Of a DNA stretch of 64,000 nucleotides, positions 1 to 7,949 are shown one piece after another. Every line of letters begins with the position of its first letter. The first letter of the stretch is position 1. The stretch comes from an uncultured Oscillospiraceae bacterium (GTDB lineage Bacteria; Bacillota; Clostridia; Oscillospirales; Ruminococcaceae): positions 44,795 through 108,794 of the forward strand of contig CAJTTB010000010.1 in the NCBI GenBank assembly GCA_910579175.1, read 5' to 3'. The position numbers were made by a program, and so were the translations under genes. A model generated the notes under the pieces. It had not been told where the DNA came from and did not search any database. It saw nothing but the letters and a program-made list of their open reading frames with translations.

Positions 1-1055
1 AACGCCAAAATTTGGCTATTTGTCAGTTCTTCAGGGTCTGACAATGGTTTTTTAGATTCCTTTTTCGGTTTTTGATTGGCTTTTCCATTCGAATTTTCCT
101 GTGCTGCTTCTTTTGCTGCCTGTTGTTGTCGAGCAATTTCTAAAGCCTGACGATAACGGGATTTCTTCTGACTTTTTTTCTTTTCTTCCATCTCTTTTGC
201 GACTTTTTCTTTGATTTTTTCAGGTGCATAAACAGTATATAGGATAATGGTCTGAATCAAAGAAAATATATTGGATACAATCCAGTAAAAACCTGCGCCT
301 GCTGGAAGAGAAAATGCAATAAAAGCAGAGAAAATTGGCATACCATACATCATCACCTTCATCGCACCCATACCAGCTTGTTGTTCTAACATGCCGTTTT
401 TCTTTTGTTGATGCATAGAAAATACACTGACCAACAAAGAAGTGATACCAGATATAATTGGTATCAACAAAATTGGAAAGGTCCATGTCGGAATCTCTCC
501 CAAATTTAACCCCAAAAATGAAATATCAAAAGACTGAATTTTTTCTATGATATCTTCAGAAAAAATGTCTTCAAATAGCTGCGCAGAATACTGTTTATCG
601 TTTCCCTGAATGATATTTACAATCAACAACTCTGCATTTGAAGCTACTTTTGCCCCTGCATCGGTCAATGCCTTTGTCGCTTGCTGTATCAGATCGGAAG
701 GTATGGAAAGCAGATGTTTTAAGGGTCGGTATACCACATCGATGATACCAAATAAGACCACCATCTGCAAAATTGTTGGCAGACAACTTGACATCGGGTT
801 ATAGCCCTCTTCTTCATACAGCTTCATCATCTCTTCTTGATAACGCTGCTTGTCCTTTCCATACTGTTTTTGTAATTGTTTTAACTTTGGGTTAAAAATT
901 GCCATCTTGGCAGAGTTTTTCTGTTGTTTTACATTTAATGGAAACAGTGCCAACTTTACCAAAAGTGTAAACAATACCAAAACCAAAGCATAGTTGGGAA
1001 TGAACTGATACAAAAATTTCATAATCCATCCCAACGGAGTACCTAAAAATCCCAT
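1..1055 (-). CDS. yidC: YidC/Oxa1 membrane protein insertase (3' end outside window)
   Basis: Membrane insertase that helps Sec-dependent and Sec-independent proteins enter the cytoplasmic membrane. The frame is open from the ATG at 1055 to the window edge (about 351 codons). A GGAGG sits 9 bases before the ATG. Visible parts: an N-terminal hydrophobic segment (residues about 5-35), a cytoplasmic loop with NVKQQKNS, a central Leu/Ile-rich segment, and a C-terminal membrane hairpin containing LPAGAGFYWIVSN, the family signature. It then runs into a very basic tail (KKKKSQKKSRYR) that may contact the ribosome, followed by a Gln/Lys/Glu-rich extension. No lipobox is seen, as in many clostridial YidC proteins. 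It is the last visible gene of the rpmH-rnpA-yidD-yidC cluster. Family assignment is secure; the C-terminal end is not visible. Confidence 0.95.
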   Translation of the reverse strand, partial: MGFLGTPLGWIMKFLYQFIPNYALVLVLFTLLVKLALFPLNVKQQKNSAKMAIFNPKLKQLQKQYGKDKQRYQEEMMKLYEEEGYNPMSSCLPTILQMVVLFGIIDVVYRPLKHLLSIPSDLIQQATKALTDAGAKVASNAELLIVNIIQGNDKQYSAQLFEDIFSEDIIEKIQSFDISFLGLNLGEIPTWTFPILLIPIISGITSLLVSVFSMHQQKKNGMLEQQAGMGAMKVMMYGMPIFSAFIAFSLPAGAGFYWIVSNIFSLIQTIILYTVYAPEKIKEKVAKEMEEKKKSQKKSRYRQALEIARQQQAAKEAAQENSNGKANQKPKKESKKPLSDPEELTNSQILA

Positions 1056-1090
1056 ATATTTCAAATTCCTCCATTTTCCCCCACGAGTGT

Positions 1091-1357
1091 TTATTCTCCG
1101 TCTTTCTCATGGCAGTTGCCCTTAAACGGGACAAAATAAAATTTCTTTGGCACATAATCAATGCCGCCTAAGTTCCAGGGATTACAGCGCAAAATTCTCC
1201 AAACAGATAACAACAATCCCTTGATTGCGCCATGTTTTGAAAGCGCTTTTATTGCATAAACAGAACAGCACGGATAAAACCGGCAACTAGAACGCTTGAG
1301 TGGAGAAATCCATCTTTGATAACCTTTTACCAATAATATCAATAATTGTTTCATCAT
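1091..1357 (-). CDS. yidD: YidD, membrane protein insertion efficiency factor
   Basis: Small 88-residue protein thought to assist YidC-dependent insertion at the inner face of the membrane. The sequence has the family signature: an N-terminal amphipathic helix (LLILLVKGYQRWISP), then CRFYPCCSVYAIKALSKHG with the conserved cysteines, and RCNPWNLGGIDYVP near the end. Its ATG overlaps the rnpA stop in an ATGA arrangement, so it is translationally coupled to rnpA. The yidC start is 35 bases downstream. Two adjacent ATGs could serve as start; the first is used here. Confidence 0.95.
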   Translation of the reverse strand: MMKQLLILLVKGYQRWISPLKRSSCRFYPCCSVYAIKALSKHGAIKGLLLSVWRILRCNPWNLGGIDYVPKKFYFVPFKGNCHEKDGE

Positions 1358-1716
1358 TTATATTTTTTCTTTTTTATTTTTAAGGACAACAAAAATTGTA
1401 TCTGTTTGATGAGTATCGGTTCTAAGTCAGAAGATTTTGCTTTTGCAGTATCTGCACGGGCAACAAATACAATATCATATCCTGTTTCAAATGATAGTTG
1501 TTGACGAATATTCAAATATGCTGCTCGAATGATTCTTCTTGCTCGATTGCGCGCAAAGGCTTTTCCAATCTTTTTAGAAGTTGTAATCCCAATTCGGTTT
1601 TCCAAAAGACCATTTTTAATCAAATAGGTCACTACCAATGGGTGTGCTTTATAACTCCCCTGAAAATATGCACGTTTATACTCTTTATTTAACTTGATTG
1701 TTTTTAAATTCTTCAT
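1354..1716 (-). CDS. rnpA: Ribonuclease P protein component
   Basis: Protein subunit of RNase P, which with the M1-type RNA removes the 5' leader of pre-tRNA. It is 120 residues, the normal family size. It has an N-terminal KLNKEYKRAYFQG segment, the strand IGITTSKKIGKAFARN, and the RNR motif RNRARRIIRAAY that binds catalytic RNA. The gene would normally follow rpmH directly; here the gap is 293 bp and contains an IS605-type right end (1742 to about 1925). rnpA therefore may depend on read-through of that structured element. Overlaps yidD by 4 bases. Confidence 0.96.
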   Translation of the reverse strand: MKNLKTIKLNKEYKRAYFQGSYKAHPLVVTYLIKNGLLENRIGITTSKKIGKAFARNRARRIIRAAYLNIRQQLSFETGYDIVFVARADTAKAKSSDLEPILIKQIQFLLSLKIKKKKYK

Positions 1717-1741
1717 ATAAAAACTCTCTTAAAACATTCTT

Positions 1742-1925
1742 GTGACACACTCTAACGGTTTTGTCTATTGATGTTAGAGCTTCCCGCTCAAAGCGTTTTC
1801 AGTTGCACTTTTTGGGCGAGCAAACCCCATGTGTCCCACGGTTTTATGATAAACAATAAGACCACAAGAATATGAGACTGAATTTTATTTCAATCTGCTC
1901 ACTGTGGCCATATAACAGGTTATGT
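1742..1925 (-). mobile_element. IS605-type right-end remnant with omega-RNA-like scaffold (element A)
   Basis: Read on the minus strand, this stretch has an ACCGTGGGACACATGGGG core, a GAGCGGGAAGCTC segment and a terminal hairpin CTCTAAC/GTTAGAG closing in GTGTGTCAC. This is the layout of IS605-family right ends that template the omega RNA of TnpB. No transposase is present. The left boundary is uncertain. The right end is 25 bases upstream of the rnpA start and in the same orientation. It shares the core but not the left half with elements B, C, E and F. Confidence 0.6.
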
Positions 1926-2009
1926 AACTTTTCTTCTTGGTATCATCTGAATATAATTTTACAAGAATACACTTAGACTGCGCAATTTGGTGCAGTCTAA
2001 GTCTGTGTA

Positions 2010-2144
2010 TTAATGAGTTAATCTTTTTCTGCCTTTTGCACGTCTTCTTGCTAATACTTTTCTTCCATTAGAAGTAGCCATTCTTTTGCGGAAGCCATGT
2101 TCTTTTTTTCTATGAATTTTTTTTGGCTGATAAGTTCTTTTCAT
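2010..2144 (-). CDS. rpmH: 50S ribosomal protein L34
   Basis: 44 codons, found by direct translation because it is short. It starts MKRTYQPKKIHRKKEHGF and ends ARRRAKGRKRLTH, which is unmistakable L34 of the large ribosomal subunit. It is highly basic and ends 293 bp before rnpA. A consensus promoter lies at 2261-2289. In most Firmicutes rpmH is adjacent to and divergent from dnaA; here it is 22 kb away and co-directional with dnaA. Confidence 0.97.
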   Translation of the reverse strand: MKRTYQPKKIHRKKEHGFRKRMATSNGRKVLARRRAKGRKRLTH

Positions 2145-2260
2145 GTAATCTGCCCCCTCTCAAATCGAGAATTCATGTTTTATTCATCTAAGAATAACCT
2201 TTTTCTATGCTTCATTCATTAAAAATAAGTATACAAAAAGGCGAAACCTTGCATTATAAT

Positions 2261-2289
2261 AGTATATATGATGTGAAAAAACTTGTCAA
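2261..2289 (-). promoter_or_regulatory. Sigma-A promoter of rpmH
   Basis: On the minus strand TTGACA (2289-2284), a 17-base spacer and TATACT (2266-2261). The next bases downstream contain a second TATAAT. The position is about 110 bases upstream of the rpmH ATG. Confidence 0.75.
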
Positions 2290-2507
2290 TAGTTAATTGA
2301 AAACTTTTTTACAGATGGCGTATTTGGATGGCTTTTTTGCTTCATCTTGATGGTGAACTTTCCCATAGAAAAATATCAACATATCCTTATTTGCGCATAG
2401 ATTTTCAATGATATACATAAACTATACAATCTAATCAAATTGGTTTCTCCATCTTTTTGAGAAATCAAATATGTTCTATCTCAATACATTGAAAAGGAGA
2501 TGATATT

Positions 2508-2645
2508 TTGGATCCGCAACCACAACCACAAATACAACAGGAATCTCATCCATCATCTAGTTTGCAACAATGGTTGCAAACAGAAGGTGATCTTGATGAT
2601 TTTATCTTTTTCTATTCAGATAGTCAAGATCACTGTGAAAAATAA
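2508..2645 (+). CDS. Small acidic hypothetical protein (45 aa)
   Basis: Start TTG at 2508 with a strong Shine-Dalgarno AAAAGGAGATGA placed 6-10 bases upstream. The product begins MDPQPQPQIQQE and continues to QQWLQTEGDLDDFIFFYSD. It is Gln/Pro-rich at the N-terminus and acidic/aromatic at the C-terminus, with no membrane segment and no recognised family. It stands alone between rpmH (divergent) and the GtrA-like gene. The ribosome-binding site is the main support; the unusual start codon and short length keep confidence moderate. Confidence 0.45.
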   Translation: MDPQPQPQIQQESHPSSSLQQWLQTEGDLDDFIFFYSDSQDHCEK

Positions 2646-2845
2646 AGTCAACTTTGTATCGATTTTACATTGACAATCAACCGCTATCTGAATAAACTGA
2701 AACCTAATAAAAAGTTTACACAAAATATCAGGTTATGTCAACCATTTAACAGTGTCGTATACCCTTGTGATTCATAAATATCATCACTGCAAAATGGGGA
2801 CTGTATTTGTAATATCAAAGACGATAAAAATTGGTGATTTTAAAA

Positions 2846-3277
2846 ATGAAAGAAAAATTATGCTCTTATTATCAGCGCTATAAAACATTTATCTTATATG
2901 CCTGTTATGGAATTCCCCCTACCATCATCAGTTTTGGAGGATATTTTCTACTGATTGAACTGATTTGCTTTCCCGCCTATCTTGCGAGTGCCATTTCATG
3001 GTCTATCGCTTTGATGATCAGTTTTATTCTTTATCGAAAATTTGTATTTCACAGCGTTGCTACTACTATAAAAGAAATCTGTTATGAATTTGTAAGGTTT
3101 ACCAGTATTCGGATCACTTCAGGTTTGATGGAAACTGGACTGGTATGGCTTTTTATTGATGTCATGCATCTACACCGAGGAATTTTTAAAGTACTGGCAA
3201 GTTTCTTATCTGCACTTTTTAACTATATCATTAGCAAATGGTTTGTATTTAAACGCAACGCCAATCGATCACAGTGA
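2846..3277 (+). CDS. GtrA-like membrane protein
   Basis: About 143 residues with four hydrophobic segments, the GtrA/DPMS family pattern (flippase or accessory proteins for polyprenyl-linked sugars in the membrane). Visible features are YACYGIPPTIISFGGYFLL in the first segment, ISFILYRKFVF at the end of the second, and the closing IISKWFVFKRNA motif typical of the family. ATG at 2846 is preferred over the in-frame TTG at 2831; only a weak GGTGAT precedes it. A terminator follows at 3370. No sugar transferase is adjacent, so the substrate cannot be inferred. Confidence 0.8.
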   Translation: MKEKLCSYYQRYKTFILYACYGIPPTIISFGGYFLLIELICFPAYLASAISWSIALMISFILYRKFVFHSVATTIKEICYEFVRFTSIRITSGLMETGLVWLFIDVMHLHRGIFKVLASFLSALFNYIISKWFVFKRNANRSQ

Positions 3278-3280
3278 TTG

Positions 3281-3340
3281 TTTTTATGATGGAGCAGCCA
3301 ACTTGGTTGACGGTTCGCACAATCACAAAAAATATATCTT
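3281..3340 (+). repeat. Dispersed 60-bp repeat, copy R1
   Basis: Pattern TTTTTATGAyGGAGCArCC, AACTykGTTrACrGTTyGC, ACAATmACAAAAAwATA. Other copies are at 26631-26686, 46867-46925 and 60491-60548, all on the opposite strand. The centre holds an imperfect inverted repeat (CCAAC...GTTG). All four lie between genes. Confidence 0.65.
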
Positions 3341-3369
3341 AAAAAATACAAATCATACACGTTTTATTT

Positions 3370-3397
3370 GGGAAGTCAAACCGACTTCCCTTTTTAT
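3370..3397 (+). terminator. Rho-independent terminator after gtrA-like gene
   Basis: Perfect 8-bp stem GGGAAGTC/GACTTCCC with a 5-base loop, followed by TTTTTATTTTT on the plus strand. Confidence 0.85.
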
Positions 3398-3527
3398 TTT
3401 TGAGTTGTATTTTGTACCATCAGCCGCCAACTTTATCACCCCAAAAAAGTGTATCTCGAAAAAGCTACAAATTTACATTTATAATTTTGTAAAAAGCTAC
3501 AAACTGAAAATTTTTACAAAAAAACTC

Positions 3528-3556
3528 TTGCAAATTGATTTTGTTTGTAGTATATT
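3528..3556 (+). promoter_or_regulatory. Sigma-A promoter of the LacI-regulated cluster
   Basis: TTGCAA (3528-3533), exactly 17 bases, TATATT (3551-3556). The palindromic operator begins directly after the -10 box, so a bound repressor would cover the transcription start. Confidence 0.8.
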
Positions 3557-3580
3557 ATCAGTGTAATCGATTACATTGAT
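3557..3580 (+). promoter_or_regulatory. Palindromic LacI-family operator
   Basis: A 14-bp perfect palindrome TGTAATCGATTACA (3562-3575), extended on both sides by ATCA/TGAT with one mismatched pair, 24 bp in all. LacI-family regulators bind such sites with a central CG. The position over the start site and the adjacent lacI-type gene suggest autoregulation. Confidence 0.75.
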
Positions 3581-3636
3581 GATTTCAATGATAATAGATT
3601 CCTCCTTTTGGAATGGAAGTTTACCAGAGAGGATGA

Positions 3637-4629
3637 GTGAAAATCGCAACGATTAAAGATGTCGCAGCTCATGCCGGGGTATCAGTCGCTACCGTTTCAC
3701 GCGTCCTAAACAATCCTTCAACTGTAAAAGAACAAACGCGTGAAATAGTTGAACAAGCGATTGCTGTTTTAAACTACAGTCCAAATTTGTTAGGTAAACA
3801 TTTAAGACAACTTCAAACAAAACGAATTTTAGTATTACTTGATACAATTTCTAATCAATTTTATTCCCGTGTAGTAAAGGGAATTGAAGACAAGGCAAGA
3901 CAACTTGATTATGCAGTGATGATCTGTACCACCAGGGGCAGTCGTGAACATTTTCTAGATCACTTAAAAATGTTGCAGAATAAAGTAGTTGATGGCGTTA
4001 TCATTATGTGTTATCAATTGGTACAAGACGAATTATCAAAATTAAGTCGCCATTATCCAATTGTCTCCGCTTGTGAAGACCTTGCAGAAGGTGTGATTTC
4101 ATCGGTCGGTATTGATGATTTTCAAGCAAGTGCTCAGGCCACCAACTATCTGATTTCTCGCAACAACACAAAGATTGCTGTCTTGGCTTCTCCCAACATT
4201 GACTATACATCTTCCAAGCGTCTGCAAGGCTATCAATTTGCACTCAAACAACATGGTATTCCCTTTAAAGAATCATTGGTTATCCGAGAAGGATACACCT
4301 ATAATTCCGGTATCCGTGGAGCGCGAAAACTACTTGAGCGTACAACGCTTCCCGATGCAATCTTCTCGTTTTCAGATGCGGGAGCAATTGGCATCATCAA
4401 AGAGATGGCAAAACATGGGGTACAGGTGCCCAAAGATATTTCGGTCATGGGATTTGATAATACTGCTATGAGTGAAATTTATCAACCAAGTATTACGACT
4501 GTTGGACAGCCTCAATATGAAATTGGTACACGGGCAATGGAGCTTTTAATAAGTAAAATTAACGGAAGTCAAGAAATTTGTAGGGTCCGTTTGGATCACC
4601 AAATCATTCTTAGAAATTCCGTAAAATGA
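3637..4629 (+). CDS. LacI family transcriptional regulator
   Basis: 330 residues, normal for LacI/GalR repressors. The N-terminal helix-turn-helix and hinge are clear: TIKDVAAHAGVSVATVSRVL (residues about 5-24) and LNYSPNLLGKHLR. The rest is a periplasmic-binding-protein-like effector domain (ILVLLDTISNQFYSRVVKGIED; SVMGFDNTAMSEIYQPSITTV). Start is GTG at 3637 with AGAGGATGA upstream; MKIATIKDVA fits the family start. It is the first gene after the promoter and operator, and 19 bases separate it from the first oxidoreductase, so it probably controls itself and the downstream genes. The effector is unknown; a sugar or keto-sugar derivative is the natural guess. Confidence 0.92.
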   Translation: MKIATIKDVAAHAGVSVATVSRVLNNPSTVKEQTREIVEQAIAVLNYSPNLLGKHLRQLQTKRILVLLDTISNQFYSRVVKGIEDKARQLDYAVMICTTRGSREHFLDHLKMLQNKVVDGVIIMCYQLVQDELSKLSRHYPIVSACEDLAEGVISSVGIDDFQASAQATNYLISRNNTKIAVLASPNIDYTSSKRLQGYQFALKQHGIPFKESLVIREGYTYNSGIRGARKLLERTTLPDAIFSFSDAGAIGIIKEMAKHGVQVPKDISVMGFDNTAMSEIYQPSITTVGQPQYEIGTRAMELLISKINGSQEICRVRLDHQIILRNSVK

Positions 4630-4648
4630 AAAAAAGAGGTATGAGAAT

Positions 4649-5728
4649 ATGGAAAAATTAAAGATCGGTATCATTGGATGTGGCGGTATTGCAAACGGCA
4701 AACATCTGCCAGCAATCAAACAAAACGGCAATTTTGAAATCTTAGCAGTTTGTGATCTTATCGAAGAACGCGCACAAAAAGCAAAAGAAGAATATGGCAC
4801 CGAAAATACAAAGGTGTTCACAGACTACAAAGAACTATTAAAGGAAAAAGATATCGTTGCTGTTTACGTATTGACTCCTAATAAAGAACACAGCTTTATC
4901 TCTATTGACGCTATGAAAGCTGACAAACACGTTATGTGTGAAAAACCAATGGCAAAAACCTATGCAGAAGCAAAAGAAATGGTAGAAGTTGCAAAAGAAA
5001 CTGGAAAAATTTTAACCATTGGTTATCAAAACCGTTATCGCCCAGATTCTACTTATCTAAAAGATGCTTGCAGCAATGGTGACTTGGGCGAAATCTATTA
5101 TGGTAAAGCACATGCAATCAGAAGAAGAGCTGTTCCAACCTGGGGCGTATTCTTAAATGAAGAAGAACAAGGCGGCGGTCCATTAATCGACATCGGTACC
5201 CATGCACTTGATTTGACCTTATGGATGATGGACAACTATGAACCAGAATCTGTTTTGGGTTCTGTTTACAAAAAATTAGGTGATCAGACCAACACTGCAA
5301 ATGCTTGGGGGGACTGGGATAGAGAAAAATTCACTGTAGAAGATTCTGCATTTGGCTTTATCAAGATGAAAAACGGCGCTACCATCAACCTAGAAGCATC
5401 TTGGGCTCTAAACACTTTGGATGTTGACGAAGCAAAAACTTCTCTATGCGGTACCAAAGCAGGTGCTGACATGAAAGATGGCGTTCGTGTCAACAGCGTT
5501 AAATACAACAAACAATGTGTTGAAAAACCAGAATTGGGCGCTGGCGGTGTTGCTTTCTATGATGGTACTGTAGAGGAAGCAAGAGATGTTGAACAGAGAA
5601 TTTTCTACAATGCTGTTATGAATGGCGGCGAATTGGTGGTAAAACCAGAACAGGCTTTGGTCGTTACTCAAATTCTAGAAGCAATTTATCAATCTGCAAA
5701 AGAAGGAAAAGCAGTTTATTTTGATTAA
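4649..5728 (+). CDS. Gfo/Idh/MocA family oxidoreductase (first of three)
   Basis: 359 residues, NAD(P)-dependent sugar or inositol dehydrogenase family. The Rossmann motif IGIIGCGGIA is at residues about 6-15. The catalytic MCEKPMAK (Lys of the EKP motif) is near residue 98, followed by GYQNRYRP and DIGTHALDLTLWMM, which carries the conserved Asp and His. Codon use and high Lys/Glu content suggest strong expression. The gene follows the LacI regulator and precedes two TIM-barrel isomerase-like genes. Family is secure. The substrate is not visible; oxidation of a glycoside or keto-sugar at C3 is one possibility given the neighbours. Confidence 0.9.
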   Translation: MEKLKIGIIGCGGIANGKHLPAIKQNGNFEILAVCDLIEERAQKAKEEYGTENTKVFTDYKELLKEKDIVAVYVLTPNKEHSFISIDAMKADKHVMCEKPMAKTYAEAKEMVEVAKETGKILTIGYQNRYRPDSTYLKDACSNGDLGEIYYGKAHAIRRRAVPTWGVFLNEEEQGGGPLIDIGTHALDLTLWMMDNYEPESVLGSVYKKLGDQTNTANAWGDWDREKFTVEDSAFGFIKMKNGATINLEASWALNTLDVDEAKTSLCGTKAGADMKDGVRVNSVKYNKQCVEKPELGAGGVAFYDGTVEEARDVEQRIFYNAVMNGGELVVKPEQALVVTQILEAIYQSAKEGKAVYFD

Positions 5729-5818
5729 TATTTCTGATCGGATAAAAAAATGACAATTCAATCAGCGGGCATTTTATCACAATTTGTTTGCTGATTGATT
5801 TCATTGGAGGATATGGAC

Positions 5819-6622
5819 ATGGCAAAATTATCAATTCAGCTTTATACACTTCGCGAGGCTTCTAAAGACAACTTTGAGCAGGTTTTAAAGTTTTGTTCTG
5901 AACAGGGATTTCAAGGTGTTGAATTTGCGGGATTTTATGGGCATTCTAAAGAAGAAATCAAAAGCTGGCTGGATAAATATCATTTAACTGTCACTTCTGC
6001 GCATGTTCCACTTGAGGAATTAGAACACGATTTACAACAAACGATGGAGTTTCATCGCTTCATTGGCAATCATCGCATTGTCTGCCCATTTTATTTGGTA
6101 ACGGATCAAGCTTCTTTACGGGAATTGATAGAAAAATTAACACCAATTGCCAAAACACTTACAGAAAATGGATTTGATCTCTATTATCATAACCACGATC
6201 ATGAACTTGCTAAAATGGAAGACCAATATATTTTGGACTGTCTGTGCGATGAGATTCCACAGTTAAAACTAGAGGTAGACACCTTCTGGGTTTATGCAGC
6301 AAAACAAAATCCTGTGGAATTCTTACAATCACACAAAGACCGCATTGATGATATTGTACATATCAAAGATGGATTTGATGGCAGGAACTGTACCCAAGAA
6401 CAGCATGACCATCTGCCAAATGAGGCATTTAATCGCATGCAACGCGGCATTTATATGTGCCCTTGTTCCATTGGACTTGGAAATGCACCTGTCAAAGATG
6501 TGATTGAAACCTGCAAACAGATGGAAATTGAATGGTTCATTTTAGAAAATGATTTTCCTTATCCAGATGGTTATACAGATGTTGCACGCAGTATCCATAC
6601 ATTAAAAGAATTTATAAAATAA
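5819..6622 (+). CDS. Sugar phosphate isomerase/epimerase-like TIM-barrel protein
   Basis: 267 residues from ATG 5819, chosen because GGAGG at 5806-5810 lies 8 bases upstream; the ATG at 5813 would be only 2 bases away. It begins MAKLSIQLYTLRE, the usual opening of xylose-isomerase-like (AP endonuclease 2) barrels. Likely metal ligands are in YYHNHDHEL, EVDTFWVY, IVHIKDG and WFILEND, the Glu/Asp/His/Glu pattern of this superfamily. Such proteins accept sugars, inosose or 3-keto-sugars. It sits 26 bases before a second barrel gene, probably in one transcript. Confidence 0.85.
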   Translation: MAKLSIQLYTLREASKDNFEQVLKFCSEQGFQGVEFAGFYGHSKEEIKSWLDKYHLTVTSAHVPLEELEHDLQQTMEFHRFIGNHRIVCPFYLVTDQASLRELIEKLTPIAKTLTENGFDLYYHNHDHELAKMEDQYILDCLCDEIPQLKLEVDTFWVYAAKQNPVEFLQSHKDRIDDIVHIKDGFDGRNCTQEQHDHLPNEAFNRMQRGIYMCPCSIGLGNAPVKDVIETCKQMEIEWFILENDFPYPDGYTDVARSIHTLKEFIK

Positions 6623-6648
6623 TCAGATATAAAAAGGAGTGGATTACA

Positions 6649-7617
6649 ATGTATATTGGTATCTTTAATCCAGTACTACAAAATAAAACCTTAGAAGAAA
6701 TGTGTCAAATCATGTCTGAAAAAGGCGTTTACTCTATTGAAATGGGCTGTGGAGGTTCTCCAGGAAAAGCACATTGTGACCCTGATGTATTATTAAACGA
6801 CGAAGCAAAATTCAATGAATTTAAAGCTACTTTGGATAAATACAATATGAATATCTGTGCATTTAGCACACATAACAATCCCGTTCACCCAAATAAAAAA
6901 ATTGCAGAAGAATCCGACCGTGAATTGACCAATGCATTTAAAATGGCACAAAAAATGGGTGTTAAAACAGTGGTTACCTTCTCTGGTTGTCCTGGTGATG
7001 GACCAAATGGAGAAAAACCAAACTGGGTCACCTGCTCTTGGCCAGAAGATTTTTCTGAAATCTTAGAATGGCAATGGAAAGAAAGCCTCATTCCTTACTG
7101 GAAAGAAAAGGCAAAAGAAGCAGAATCTTATGGTGTTCGCATTGCATTTGAAATGCACCCTGGCTTCTGTGTATACAATGTATATACCCTATTAAAATTG
7201 CGTGAAGCAGTTGGTCCTGTTGTTGGTGCTAACTTTGACCCATCTCACTTGATTTGGCAAGGTTGTGATCCAGTGGCTTCCATTCGTGAACTTGGCAAAC
7301 ATGATGCTATCTTCCATTTCCACGCAAAAGATACTAAAATGGATATTTACAATACTGCTATCAATGGTGTTTTGGATACCAGACATTATTCTGATGAAAT
7401 CAATCGTTCTTGGAAATTCCGTTCTGTTGGTTGTGGTCATGATGTATTATTCTGGAAAGATATTGTTGCTGAATTAAGATTAGCAGGTTATGACGGTGTA
7501 TTGAGCATCGAACATGAAGACAGCTTAATGAGCACCATGGAAGGCTTAGATCAAGCTATCTCAACACTAAAAGCATCCGTTATGACAGAACCACGTTTAA
7601 AGATGTTCTGGGCTTAA
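6649..7617 (+). CDS. Sugar phosphate isomerase/epimerase-like TIM-barrel protein, 322 aa
   Basis: Longer relative of the preceding gene. Metal-binding segments: AFEMHPGF, NFDPSHLIWQG, IFHFHAKDT and LSIEHEDSLMS. The RSWKFRSVGCGHD stretch resembles the family containing the catalytic alpha subunit of C-glycoside deglycosidases and 3-keto-glycoside lyases or hydrolases; that link is from memory of the family, not from an alignment. No small beta-subunit gene accompanies it. ATG 6649 has AAAAAGGAGTGG upstream. A terminator at 7639 and an inserted element follow before the next oxidoreductase gene. Confidence 0.83.
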   Translation: MYIGIFNPVLQNKTLEEMCQIMSEKGVYSIEMGCGGSPGKAHCDPDVLLNDEAKFNEFKATLDKYNMNICAFSTHNNPVHPNKKIAEESDRELTNAFKMAQKMGVKTVVTFSGCPGDGPNGEKPNWVTCSWPEDFSEILEWQWKESLIPYWKEKAKEAESYGVRIAFEMHPGFCVYNVYTLLKLREAVGPVVGANFDPSHLIWQGCDPVASIRELGKHDAIFHFHAKDTKMDIYNTAINGVLDTRHYSDEINRSWKFRSVGCGHDVLFWKDIVAELRLAGYDGVLSIEHEDSLMSTMEGLDQAISTLKASVMTEPRLKMFWA

Positions 7618-7638
7618 TTTCATAGTTTAAGTGAGTTG

Positions 7639-7673
7639 ATTCGGGGATAGGTGAATCTATCCTCGAATTTTTA
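7639..7673 (+). terminator. Terminator after the first part of the catabolic cluster
   Basis: 12-bp stem ATTCGGGGATAG / CTATCCTCGAAT with one G-T pair and a 6-base loop, followed by five or more Ts. It directly abuts element B. Confidence 0.75.
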
Positions 7674-7674
7674 T

Positions 7675-7917
7675 CAAAAGTTTGCAAGAATATGCTCACT
7701 TCTAATGTGGTGAGATAAATTGCATAGCTGTATTTGACCGCGATGATAATACAGGTATTAATATTACAAACAAAGGTATGTGACTTGTATTATTATAGCA
7801 TAAATTGGGTAAAATCGTGGGACATACAAGTTCGCTTGTGTATGCTTATAACATTGGTTGTATCAAGCGGGAAGCTCTCACCTCTAAGCACTAATACAGG
7901 TGATCAGAGTATATCAC
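7675..7917 (+). mobile_element. IS200/IS605-derived MITE with omega-RNA-like right end (element B)
   Basis: 243 bp without any ORF. The left end follows TTTAT and begins CAAAAGTTTGCAAG, with a hairpin around CTCAC...GTGGTGAG. The right half has the scaffold AATCGTGGGACATACA, AAGCGGGAAGCTCTC, and a terminal hairpin CTCTCACCT/AGGTGATCAGAG ending in TCAC. Near-identical in layout to C and E (247 and 244 bp). The right end is 32 bases upstream of the next ORF. Confidence 0.8.
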
Positions 7918-7949
7918 GAAATTAGTTTATCAAGAAAGGTTCATCGCTT

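Noticed and set aside
3410..3470. Additional repeat copy after the GtrA terminator
   Set aside because: Shares only GCCGCCAACTTTAT; too short to count.
3156..3566. 136-codon ORF overlapping the GtrA-like gene
   Set aside because: It is a shadow frame that runs through repeat R1, the terminator and the lacI promoter region.
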